NCBI GenBank assembly: GCA_002493325.1
Contig: DKYL01000057.1
Span: 1 to 22,030 of the forward strand
Reading direction: 5' to 3'
DNA from: Ruminococcaceae bacterium UBA7101
GTDB taxonomy: Bacteria > Bacillota > Clostridia > Oscillospirales > Acutalibacteraceae
Length of the DNA stretch: 22,030 bases
The position numbers were made by a program, and so were the translations under genes. The stretch's first letter is position 1; the number at the start of each line of letters is the position of its first letter. Under the pieces are notes generated by a model. It was not told where the DNA came from. It saw only the letters and a list, made by a program, of their open reading frames with translations, and did no database searches. Shown here piece by piece: positions 7,278 through 14,901 of the stretch.

Positions 7278-7475
7278 ATGATAAGCTATGAGCCTTTTTG
7301 GAATACACTGAAAAACAGTGAAGAAAGCACATACACTTTAATTTCAAAATATAATATCAGCAGTTCAACCATTGACAGGCTGAGAAAAGACAAAGGTATA
7401 TCCACACAGACCATTGATGACCTTTGCAGAATTCTGAAATGCAGAGTTGAGGATATTTTGGTTTACAAAGAATAA
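7278..7475 (+). CDS. Small Cro/C1-type (XRE family) DNA-binding protein
   Basis: 65 aa from the ATG at 7278, which has GGTGAT just before it; a TTG four codons upstream is a poorer start because it overlaps that ribosome-binding site. The protein is a lone HTH of the Cro/C1 class: FWNTLKNSEESTYTLISKYN, then SSSTIDRLRKDKGISTQTID with the recognition helix around STIDRLRKD, then LCRILKCRVEDILVYKE, the typical C-terminal helix of YozG/Xre-like mini-regulators. There is no ligand or dimerisation domain. It is divergent from paralogue A and convergent with paralogue B. It probably represses its own promoter through the repeats at 7213-7252; control of the surface-protein genes is inference. Confidence 0.85.
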   Translation: MISYEPFWNTLKNSEESTYTLISKYNISSSTIDRLRKDKGISTQTIDDLCRILKCRVEDILVYKE

Positions 7476-7490
7476 GCAATCCATAACAGC

Positions 7491-7522
7491 AAAAAACCGA
7501 GAGAAAATTCTCTCGGTTTTTT
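7491..7522. terminator. Bidirectional intrinsic terminator
   Basis: Near-perfect hairpin with arms AAAAAACCGAGAGA (7491-7504) and TCTCTCGGTTTTTT (7509-7522). It is shared by the HTH gene (plus) and GH25 paralogue B (minus). Confidence 0.93.
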
Positions 7523-7536
7523 CATAATCAAATATG

Positions 7537-9150
7537 TTATCTTAAAGTAACAACAGACTTAACACCGCTGTTCCAGTTTGAATAAAATGTTCCGTTTCCG
7601 ATTTTCTTATAGGTTCTGACTCTTACATAATATCTTGTATTGCCAGCTCTGCCCTTGCTTGTATAGCTTGTTGTGTTGGGATTTGCAATTGTGATGGTTG
7701 CAGCATTTGAAAAATCTCTCTTTGTTGCATACTGAATCTGATAGCCTGTTGTCTGGCTTGCCTGCTTGTTCCACTTAATGGTAAATCCCTTTGAAATGGC
7801 TTTAAAGCCGCCCTTGTTGCTTGCCACGAACTCTGTAGGCTTTGGATTGATGTAGTACGGGAAGGTTTTTGTTCCGCTGTAATTGCCAATCATTTTTACG
7901 GTGACTGTGTATCTGCCTACATTAGTTGAACTCCAGTTTGAATAGCTTACAGTAAAATCCTTTTTGTAGGTCAGTGCCTTGCCCTTGCTGTCGGTTACAG
8001 TGACTGTTGGTCTTTGTACCTTTCCGTTTGTTGTAAAGGTGTTTCTGTTAAGCTTTGGTTTTGCACCGCTTAATGGATTTATTTTATAAGTAAAAGTCTT
8101 TGAGCCGGTATACTTATCACCTATAAAGTTAACCTTCACAGTGTATGTTCCGGCATTTGTCGAATTGAAATTCTGATATGTTAATGTAAAGTCTTTCTTA
8201 TACTCCAAAGCTTCGCCCTTACTGTTTTTAACTGTAACAGTAGGTCTTTGAACAGTACCCGTATAATTTATACTTGTTCTGGAAAGCTTGATATTGGATG
8301 CCTTTGGAATAACACGTTTAACATTTGCAGAGCAGTTCTGACAGGTACGCAGTGATACACCGTCCTTATCTGCAGTTGCTTTTGTATTTGTTACTAACTT
8401 ATAATTATGATAACAGCTAAGCGGTTTAATGAGTTCTTCAGAATAATAAATCACATTTTCATCAAATTTTGTAGGCGATGCTGAATTAACACCGAAATAC
8501 TGCCACATATCAGCCTTAACACCTGTTTTGCCGATTTCAATCTGTGTTGTGAAGCTGCTTGGCTTTGAATTTGGATAATACGCATACCAAATCTTATAAT
8601 CCTTATCAACAACTGTATCAAGATCAATATAATTCAAAAACCAGTTCTGATTAGCATAAACCATTGGAACAAAGCCGGCATCACTGATTTTATCAAGGAA
8701 GGTCGTCATTTGCTTTGTAAGCTGAACCTTTCCCAGCTTAGTCATTGACGCATCCTCCATATCATATGCAACAGGGAGAGTAAAATTAGGGTAACACTTA
8801 CCAAGCTGTGATAATGTATCAATAACAAAATCAGCCTCAATTTCAGCTTCCTCGGTTGAATAGGCATAGCTGTAGAGATATACACCGAAATCCATTCCTG
8901 CTGCCGAAGCCTTTTCAACATTTGCCCAAAAGGATTTATCAAGATGATTATAATAACCGAGTCTGATCATAACAAAAGACTTGCCGTTTTTCTTGGCATT
9001 TTCATAATCAACCAATTCACCCTTATCCGATGTATTCCACTCGGAAACATCAAGACCTTTTGACACATCAAGCGCAAATGCACTGAACGATGACAAAACA
9101 ATTGAAAGTGCTATTATTACAGAAAGTAATGCACTCAAAGTCCTCTTCAT
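7537..9150 (-). CDS. Secreted GH25 lysozyme-like protein with Ig-like and FN3-type C-terminus (paralogue B)
   Basis: 537 aa from the ATG at 9150, which has GGAGG 7 bases upstream and starts a clean signal peptide (residues 1-27, ending SFSAFA). The reading frame stays open to 9261, but that extension runs through the promoter and the neighbour's terminator and is not coding. GH25 domain about 30-245 with GLDVSEWN (Asp34), YDMED (Asp130, Glu132) and ADMWQYFG. A Cys/His segment follows (C246, C270, C273). Two Ig-like repeats (about 285-358 and 365-437) and one FN3-type module (about 445-537) complete it. Same architecture as paralogue A minus one Ig-FN3 unit. The C-terminal 82 residues differ from those of paralogue A at only one position. 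Secreted; anchoring mechanism unknown. Confidence 0.9.
   Translation of the reverse strand: MKRTLSALLSVIIALSIVLSSFSAFALDVSKGLDVSEWNTSDKGELVDYENAKKNGKSFVMIRLGYYNHLDKSFWANVEKASAAGMDFGVYLYSYAYSTEEAEIEADFVIDTLSQLGKCYPNFTLPVAYDMEDASMTKLGKVQLTKQMTTFLDKISDAGFVPMVYANQNWFLNYIDLDTVVDKDYKIWYAYYPNSKPSSFTTQIEIGKTGVKADMWQYFGVNSASPTKFDENVIYYSEELIKPLSCYHNYKLVTNTKATADKDGVSLRTCQNCSANVKRVIPKASNIKLSRTSINYTGTVQRPTVTVKNSKGEALEYKKDFTLTYQNFNSTNAGTYTVKVNFIGDKYTGSKTFTYKINPLSGAKPKLNRNTFTTNGKVQRPTVTVTDSKGKALTYKKDFTVSYSNWSSTNVGRYTVTVKMIGNYSGTKTFPYYINPKPTEFVASNKGGFKAISKGFTIKWNKQASQTTGYQIQYATKRDFSNAATITIANPNTTSYTSKGRAGNTRYYVRVRTYKKIGNGTFYSNWNSGVKSVVTLR
7540..7821 (-). repeat. Direct repeat copy 2 (C-terminal module, GH25 paralogue B)
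   Basis: Partner of 4817-5098. A third, more diverged copy ends the transglutaminase-like gene (about 9264-9545), in the same orientation. Confidence 0.85.
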
Positions 9151-9157
9151 AATAATT

Positions 9158-9227
9158 CCTCCATAATGAATATAATTTTTTATATTATAACATTTTACAA
9201 AAGCCATTGCAACACAATAAAATTTCC
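9158..9227 (-). promoter_or_regulatory. Promoter and conserved upstream element of GH25 paralogue B
   Basis: On the minus strand: TTGCAA (9207-9212), 17 bases, TATAAT (9184-9189), and GGAGG (9158-9162). Same boxes and spacing as paralogue A, with 20 of 23 bases conserved in 9205-9227. Confidence 0.7.
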
Positions 9228-9232
9228 CTGCA

Positions 9233-9258
9233 AAAAAGCCTCCGCATGGAGGCTTTTT
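9233..9258 (-). terminator. Intrinsic terminator of the transglutaminase-like gene
   Basis: Perfect 11-bp stem AAAAAGCCTCC (9233-9243) with GGAGGCTTTTT (9248-9258), a 4-base loop and a T-run on the minus strand. It begins 2 bases after the stop codon. Confidence 0.93.
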
Positions 9259-9260
9259 CA

Positions 9261-12200
9261 TTATCTTAATGTAACAACTGATTTTGTGCCGCTGTTCCAG
9301 CTTGAATAAAAGGTGCCGTTACCTATTTTTTTGTAAGTTCTTATTCTTACATAGTATCTTTTATTTCCTGCTCTGCCCTTACTGGTATAGCTTGTTGTAT
9401 TCGGATTTGCAATAGTTACAGTAGCAGCATTGGAGAAATCCCTTCTTGTAGAATACTGAATCTGATAGCCGGTAGTCTGGCTTGCCTGCTTATTCCATTT
9501 AAGGGTAAAGCCCTTTGAAATTGCCTTAAATCCGCCTTTATTGCTTGCTAAAAATGATGTTGGCTTCGGATTTATATAATAAGCAAAAGTCTTTGAACCG
9601 CTATAATTACCTTTCATTTTAACGGTTAAGGTATATCTGCCTACATTTTTTGAATTACTGTTAGAATAAGTTACAGTATAATCCCTATTATAAACAAGTT
9701 TTTTGCTGCCATCCTTAACAACAACGCTTGGCTTCTGCACCTTGCCATTCGTCGTGAAGCTATTCTTATTCATACTGATGGAAGGCAATGTTGTTTTCGC
9801 TTTGATTTTATAATCAATTGTTTTGGGTGCATAGCCTGCATACTTACCGACAAATTTAACAGTCATTTTATAATTGCCTGCATTTGTCGAATTGTAATTA
9901 GAATAGGAAACCGTAAAATCAGTTTTATATACCATTTGTCTGCCCTTGGCATCCTTAACAGTAACTGTCGGTCTCTGAACCTTGCCGTTATAGGTAAAGG
10001 TATTCTTTGAAACATTAAAGGTTTTCGGCGCAGGAGCTGAGCTGCCTGTTTTAACAATTGTAAAGGTCAGGGTTGCCTTGCCTGTGTAATTTCCGATAAA
10101 CTGAATATTAGCTTTAGCAGCAGAGCTTACATTAATATTATTGCTGTAGCCTGTTATCTTGTAATCCTTATTAAGCACAAGCTCAACCTTTGTTCCGTCA
10201 GCTTTTACATATGCTAACTTGAAATTAGTCGGTTTAATTTCCTTGCCGGTATAAGCATACTTTTCATTCCGGATAACAAATCCGTTGAAGGTTTTGCTTA
10301 AATCCTTTTGCTTATCAACTGAATAGGTATACTGAGTGACAGTGCCTGCCTTAAAGTATTTGCTGCCTGACAGTGCCTTAACAGTAACAGTACCGCTGTC
10401 CTTATAATTCTGACCGCCGCTGACAGAAGCCACTGTATAGTCAACACCGTTTTCAAACTTTGTAACCTCGCCTGTAGCATTGTCGGTAATATTGAAGCCT
10501 GCGAAATAAGCCTTAATATCGTCACCGTAGCTTACACTCACCTTACCCTTTAAAAGATTGGCTATATCTGCCTTTTCAATGGTAAACGGTATTTCTACCG
10601 CACCGCAGTAATTGCCGCTGTATTCTATGCGGATAATATAATTTGCAGGATTTTTTGGTGTAACAGAAGTCTTATTCTTATCTCCCTTTACATAACAGTA
10701 ATACTTATAATCTGTATTTTCCTTGAGGAGCTTTTTGGTTGTATCGTAAATAGTGCCGCTGATTTTAAGACCTGCACCACGGTACTCTGTCTTAAAGCCT
10801 GTGCCGTCGCTGTCAATTGATGAACCGTTTATGGAGGACATACTCAAATCATAATTTTCCCACTTGCTCATATCGAGTGGTGCAATATGAATGGTTTTGG
10901 AAACTGAGTTACCGCCTATTGTACCGACAATTTCAAATTCATAATCACCTGCATCAAGGAGATATTGGTCCTTACAGTTATATTCAATTCCCTTAGCAAA
11001 GTCAAAAACCTCAACAGAATAATAGTAGCCTGTTGCATAGTAGGTAAAGTCCTCAGCCTCAACCTTGCCGTCTTTATCTTCATTAATTTTAAAGATATTA
11101 TTATTACTGTCAATAATTAAATAGTTTTCAAGATTATACTTGCCGTCATCGACAATCAAATCATCTGAATCTGCTGTTCTGCGGCGTGTTACCATTATTT
11201 CAAGCTTGCTTGCATCAACATTTGAAACCAGAAAACGATAGTTTTCAACGCTCCAGCCTGATGTAACTGCACTGAATCTGTCCTCAGCCTTCTGATGTGA
11301 GGAAATATCAAATGCCTTATCTGCTGTTCCTCTGAGGAAGAAGTCATAATTTACAATTGTAAAGTCGTTAGAGATTTTCTGGGTGCGCTGTGAGCTGAAG
11401 GTGCTGTCAACAGCATACCATTCATAATCCTTATCATAGCAGTCCTTAAGCTTAACCATATTCCATGCGTGAGGGTCAGATTCCTTGCCTGCTGATTTAT
11501 CATAATCACCCAGCACAATCGCACAGTCAATGCCGTTATACTGACACATATAATAGAATAAAGCAGAGTAGCCGTCACACACAGCAAGACCCTGATTCAT
11601 TACATTCAGCCTGTTCAGTCCCTGTGAATCCGTTGTATATCTCATATCCACAATATATGAGTTTGCGCCGTTTTCCGTCTTTTTATAGGTAAAATCGTCT
11701 TCATAAGCACCCTCAAGATAACCGAACAAAGCACCGTATGCGGAATGGGAGGCCTTGTAAATAGCACCGTCGACAGGATACTGGGTGTGGTTTTTATCAA
11801 GATATAAATCGTTGAAATAATATGTGTTTTTCGCTATAAAGTTAAAGATTGTTTTTACAATATAATACTCTCTCTCATCACCTGATGAAGAACTGATTGT
11901 TTTGTTTGAGGTGATATAATCCTTGTTCCATTCCTCAACAAACTGTTTAACCTGTGCCTCCTGATGAGCAGTGGTTATACAGTTAATGGATATACTGATA
12001 TAATAGAAATTATAATCCTTACAATGGCTTGACACTGAAAGCCTGTATGAATTACCTGCATCCACAAAGCTTGCCATTTCTCTTAAATAATCACCTGATG
12101 CCGGGTTTGAGGTCTTTTTATAAACATCCGACTCAATCTTATCAAAAATCATTTTGATATGCTTCTGGGTGAGCTTTTCGCTTTCCTCAGTAAATTTATC

Positions 12201-12548
12201 ACTTGGAAGGGATGTATCAACATTTTCACTGAGTGCAGGATTATCGGTTAAGAAATAAAAAGATATACCGCTGTCACGGTTGAGCATTGCACTTCTGACC
12301 TTATCCGTTACAGCATCAAGATTTTCACTGCCGTCATAAAGCTCGCACTGACGCCATTCATCATTTGTAACAATCCAGTATTCGTTTTCGGCACGGTTAA
12401 CATAATACATTTCACCGCCGGTATATTTTTCGCCCTCTGTATGCTGTGCAGCCTGCGCTGTTATCGGCAGCAGTACTGCAAAAGCAGTTAAAACAGCCAA
12501 AGCCAAAATATACTTTAAATAATTAAATTTCTTTTTGCTCTTTTCCAT
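9261..12548 (-). CDS. Secreted transglutaminase-like (papain-fold) protein with Ig-like repeats and shared FN3 C-terminus
   Basis: 1095 aa from the ATG at 12548, which has AAGGGG upstream; the open frame reaching 12575 would need a TTG start. Residues 1-33 form a signal peptide (KSKKKFNYLKY, hydrophobic core, ITAQAAQ). About 35-230 is an unrecognised N-terminal region. The transglutaminase core lies about 230-390: Cys324 in GLAVCDGYSALF, His360 in DPHAWNMVKL and Asp381 in YAVDSTF form a complete triad. Such bacterial domains act as peptidases, cross-linkers or wall-associated acyltransferases; which one applies here is unknown. About 540-1000 carries Ig-like repeats (YNGKVQRPTVTVKDAKG and similar), and about the last 90 residues are the FN3 module ending GTKSVVTLR, as in the GH25 proteins. 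It begins 30 bases after the hydrolase gene, so probably shares its mRNA. Confidence 0.88.
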   Translation of the reverse strand: MEKSKKKFNYLKYILALAVLTAFAVLLPITAQAAQHTEGEKYTGGEMYYVNRAENEYWIVTNDEWRQCELYDGSENLDAVTDKVRSAMLNRDSGISFYFLTDNPALSENVDTSLPSDKFTEESEKLTQKHIKMIFDKIESDVYKKTSNPASGDYLREMASFVDAGNSYRLSVSSHCKDYNFYYISISINCITTAHQEAQVKQFVEEWNKDYITSNKTISSSSGDEREYYIVKTIFNFIAKNTYYFNDLYLDKNHTQYPVDGAIYKASHSAYGALFGYLEGAYEDDFTYKKTENGANSYIVDMRYTTDSQGLNRLNVMNQGLAVCDGYSALFYYMCQYNGIDCAIVLGDYDKSAGKESDPHAWNMVKLKDCYDKDYEWYAVDSTFSSQRTQKISNDFTIVNYDFFLRGTADKAFDISSHQKAEDRFSAVTSGWSVENYRFLVSNVDASKLEIMVTRRRTADSDDLIVDDGKYNLENYLIIDSNNNIFKINEDKDGKVEAEDFTYYATGYYYSVEVFDFAKGIEYNCKDQYLLDAGDYEFEIVGTIGGNSVSKTIHIAPLDMSKWENYDLSMSSINGSSIDSDGTGFKTEYRGAGLKISGTIYDTTKKLLKENTDYKYYCYVKGDKNKTSVTPKNPANYIIRIEYSGNYCGAVEIPFTIEKADIANLLKGKVSVSYGDDIKAYFAGFNITDNATGEVTKFENGVDYTVASVSGGQNYKDSGTVTVKALSGSKYFKAGTVTQYTYSVDKQKDLSKTFNGFVIRNEKYAYTGKEIKPTNFKLAYVKADGTKVELVLNKDYKITGYSNNINVSSAAKANIQFIGNYTGKATLTFTIVKTGSSAPAPKTFNVSKNTFTYNGKVQRPTVTVKDAKGRQMVYKTDFTVSYSNYNSTNAGNYKMTVKFVGKYAGYAPKTIDYKIKAKTTLPSISMNKNSFTTNGKVQKPSVVVKDGSKKLVYNRDYTVTYSNSNSKNVGRYTLTVKMKGNYSGSKTFAYYINPKPTSFLASNKGGFKAISKGFTLKWNKQASQTTGYQIQYSTRRDFSNAATVTIANPNTTSYTSKGRAGNKRYYVRIRTYKKIGNGTFYSSWNSGTKSVVTLR

Positions 12549-12578
12549 AGCTCTTACCCCTTGATATAAAAACAAAAA

Positions 12579-13511
12579 TTATAATTTAATGCATTTATCT
12601 GCAAAATTAACAATATCCTTATAAACCTCTTCTTTATTGAGCTCGTTAAGAATTTCGTGTCTGCCCTGAGAATAAAGCTTCATAACCACATTTATGTGAC
12701 CCGTTGCAATGAGCTTATCGTTAATTTCCTTAATACCCTTTGCGTAGTTACCCACAGGGTCCATATCACCGCTGATTAAAAGAATATTAAGCTGCTTGGG
12801 TACTTTCTTGTACCATTCATCTGTATTGGCAGCTATATTCAGCTTAACCAAATCATTCATACCCTGAGCAGAAAAAAGGAAACCGCAGTATTTATCTGCA
12901 ATATAATCATCAACAATTGCATTGTCACGTGTCAGCCAGTCAAAAGCAGTTCTTTTATCAAACTGATTGCCATATGCTCCAAAGGTCATTTTATCAAGCA
13001 TTTTGCTTTTGTGCGTATAGCCTGTAAGCTTTGCCACAAGAGCAGAAGCCTTATCACCGATACCTGCAATTGGATTGAAACCGCCTGTACCCATATAAAC
13101 TGCACCGCAAAAGCCTGCGTCACTGTACCACGCAGTAAAGCAGCGAACAATGAAAGAACCCATAGAATGACCCATTATAATCAGTTTTTTGTCCGGATTT
13201 TCTGATTTTGCTTTATCAAAAGTGGTCTTTAAATCCTTAACAAGATTTCTGTAGCCATCCTTTTTTCCGAAGTAGCCTGTTAAGTCAAAGTTCTGATTTG
13301 ATTTGCCGTGATTTGCCATATCGTGCATATAGACAGAATAACCGCAGTCGGTCAGATAACTGATAAAGTTAAAATATCTTTTCTGATGCTCAGCCATTCC
13401 GTGGTGAATAACAAATACGCCCTTTATGTCGCCGTTTTCAGGTGTGTATACATTTCCGTAAATTTCACATTCACCTGTTGCCGAAGGAAAATGATATTCT
13501 TGAATATTCAT
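12579..13511 (-). CDS. Alpha/beta hydrolase (monoacylglycerol lipase / lysophospholipase type)
   Basis: 310 aa, serine aminopeptidase-like (S33) hydrolase of the monoglyceride-lipase group. The triad is visible: nucleophile Ser116 in the elbow GHSMG, Asp251 in SGDMDPVG and His285 in GRHEIL. The oxyanion region is VIHHGMAEH (34-42), with HDMANHGKS following, both typical of this group. It probably cleaves an ester of glycerol or a lysophospholipid; the exact substrate is unknown. No signal peptide, so cytoplasmic. Preceded by AAGGGG about 8 bases before the ATG. 36 bases separate it from mscL and 30 from the transglutaminase gene, with no terminator in either gap, suggesting one transcript. 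Confidence 0.88.
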   Translation of the reverse strand: MNIQEYHFPSATGECEIYGNVYTPENGDIKGVFVIHHGMAEHQKRYFNFISYLTDCGYSVYMHDMANHGKSNQNFDLTGYFGKKDGYRNLVKDLKTTFDKAKSENPDKKLIIMGHSMGSFIVRCFTAWYSDAGFCGAVYMGTGGFNPIAGIGDKASALVAKLTGYTHKSKMLDKMTFGAYGNQFDKRTAFDWLTRDNAIVDDYIADKYCGFLFSAQGMNDLVKLNIAANTDEWYKKVPKQLNILLISGDMDPVGNYAKGIKEINDKLIATGHINVVMKLYSQGRHEILNELNKEEVYKDIVNFADKCIKL

Positions 13512-13547
13512 AATACTACCCCTTAATATTATTAATTTGATAAATTG

Positions 13548-13985
13548 TTATTCCTCTTCATCACAAGGAATATCTGATGTACAGTGGCAGCATTTAACTG
13601 CATCAATCGGAATTTCGCTTTTACAGAACGGGCAGATTTTTGTAACAGGCTTTTCAGACTCTTTAGGCTTCTCCTTTTCAAGCTTTTTGCCAAGCTCCAC
13701 TGCCTTGTTTACAATTTTAACCATACAGAAAATAATCAACGCCATGATCAGGAAATTGATTACAGCGGAAAGAAAGGCACCGTAATCTATGTAGTTTTCG
13801 CCAATCAGGTGAATTTTTCCCTGAATTTCAGCACCGCCGATACAATTAATAAGCGGTTTGATAATATTGTCCGTCAGAGATGTAACAATGGATGAGAATG
13901 CGCCGCCTATAATAACGCCGACTGCCAAATCCATAACATTTCCTTTAGAAATAAACTGCTTGAACTCGTTTAAAAATTTTTTCAT
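13548..13985 (-). CDS. mscL: Large-conductance mechanosensitive channel MscL with C-terminal zinc ribbon
   Basis: 145 aa from the ATG at 13985, chosen because MKKFLNEFKQFISKGNVMDLAVGVIIG is the standard MscL N-terminus and AGGAG lies 10 bases upstream; the open frame beyond it overlaps the radical SAM gene. TM1 is about 16-46 with the pore-lining small-residue pattern, the periplasmic loop about 47-68 and TM2 about 69-95. A charged helix follows and ends in an added module with Cys118-x2-Cys121 and Cys132/133-x-Cys135 (CPFC, KCCHC), a zinc ribbon not found in E. coli MscL. The channel opens under membrane tension to release solutes on osmotic downshock. Last 25 residues or so probably lie in the cytoplasm below the channel bundle. 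Confidence 0.93.
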   Translation of the reverse strand: MKKFLNEFKQFISKGNVMDLAVGVIIGGAFSSIVTSLTDNIIKPLINCIGGAEIQGKIHLIGENYIDYGAFLSAVINFLIMALIIFCMVKIVNKAVELGKKLEKEKPKESEKPVTKICPFCKSEIPIDAVKCCHCTSDIPCDEEE

Positions 13986-14031
13986 AAAATAAACGCTCCT
14001 CTCATAATATTCCATTCTTAATTTGATAATA

Positions 14032-14901
14032 TCACAAAATTCCTGTAAAATCAAATTTTGGAATAAAATTACTGTCTGCCGATTCAAGCTCCTGTAAAAA
14101 CAGCTTTTCAAAGCCGTTTGCAACAGCAAAATCAGCAACCTTGTCATACTCCCTTCGTGTTATTTTTCGCTTCAGCTCGGGTGTGTCATCAAGCTCACCG
14201 CAGGGAGTATACTGTGCCATAAGCGAAACATATGTATCAGACAGGTTTTCCTTGAGCCATTTCAGTATTTCAATTGAAGAATTTGTATTCTGCGGCAAAA
14301 TCAAATGACGCACAATCATACCGCTTTGCATCATTCCCTCACTGTCAAATCTGTCGTTGACCTGACGGCGCATTTCCAAAATTGCTTTTGATGCCCTTTC
14401 AAAATAATCACCTGCTGCTGAATACCGCAGGGCTTTATCTTTTCTTATATATTTCAAGTCAGGCAAATAAATATCAATCAGTCCGTCAAGTGCTTTAAGT
14501 GTTTCAACCTTCTCATATCCGCTGCTGTTATAAACAATCGGCACAGGGCTTTTCCACTTAGTCAGAACATCGGCAAGACGGCTTGCATAATGGGTAGGAT
14601 TGACAAGGTTAATATTGTTAGCACCCTGTTCAATAAGATTTTCAAATATTTCAATCAGTCTATCGTCACTGATTTCCATTCCCTTATTTTCTCGGCTGAT
14701 TTCATAATTCTGGCAATACACACACCTGAGATTACAGCCGCTGAAAAACACTGTTCCGCTGCCATTCTCACCGCTGATACAAGGCTCCTCCCAATAATGG
14801 AGTGCTGCTCTGGCAACTCTGAATACAGACGGGCTCTGACAGAAGCCGACATTTATATCTCTGTCAATCTTACATTTTCTGGGGCAAATTGAACATATCA
14901 T
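14032..14901 (-). CDS. Radical SAM protein, PflX-like (COG1313 type)
   Basis: 289 aa. The radical SAM cluster motif is Cys56-x3-Cys60-x2-Cys63 in FSGCNLRCVYCQN. An N-terminal Cys set (C3, C6, C10, C21; CSICPRKC) could hold a second metal site and is typical of the PflX/PflA-like group, whose substrate is largely unknown. Later family blocks are visible: NLVNPTHY, PIVYNSSGYE, DIYLPDLKY and RHLILPQN. Some relatives activate glycyl-radical enzymes, but none is adjacent, so no partner can be named. Its ATG overlaps the rsmI stop by 4 bases (ATGA), so it is coupled to rRNA methylation genes; mscL follows 46 bases later. Confidence 0.85.
   Translation of the reverse strand: MICSICPRKCKIDRDINVGFCQSPSVFRVARAALHYWEEPCISGENGSGTVFFSGCNLRCVYCQNYEISRENKGMEISDDRLIEIFENLIEQGANNINLVNPTHYASRLADVLTKWKSPVPIVYNSSGYEKVETLKALDGLIDIYLPDLKYIRKDKALRYSAAGDYFERASKAILEMRRQVNDRFDSEGMMQSGMIVRHLILPQNTNSSIEILKWLKENLSDTYVSLMAQYTPCGELDDTPELKRKITRREYDKVADFAVANGFEKLFLQELESADSNFIPKFDFTGIL

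Noticed and set aside
4817..7821. Insertion sequence or transposon as the source of the repeated DNA
   Set aside because: The repeat is coding, in frame and domain-sized, with no transposase, terminal inverted repeats or target duplications visible.
9151..9261. N-terminal extension of GH25 paralogue B to 9261
   Set aside because: The extra 37 codons translate a promoter, a ribosome-binding site and part of the neighbour's terminator hairpin; the ATG at 9150 starts a clean signal peptide matching paralogue A.
13986..14147. Extended MscL start overlapping the radical SAM gene
   Set aside because: The canonical MscL N-terminus begins at 13985 with a ribosome-binding site; the extension is the out-of-frame end of the upstream gene.
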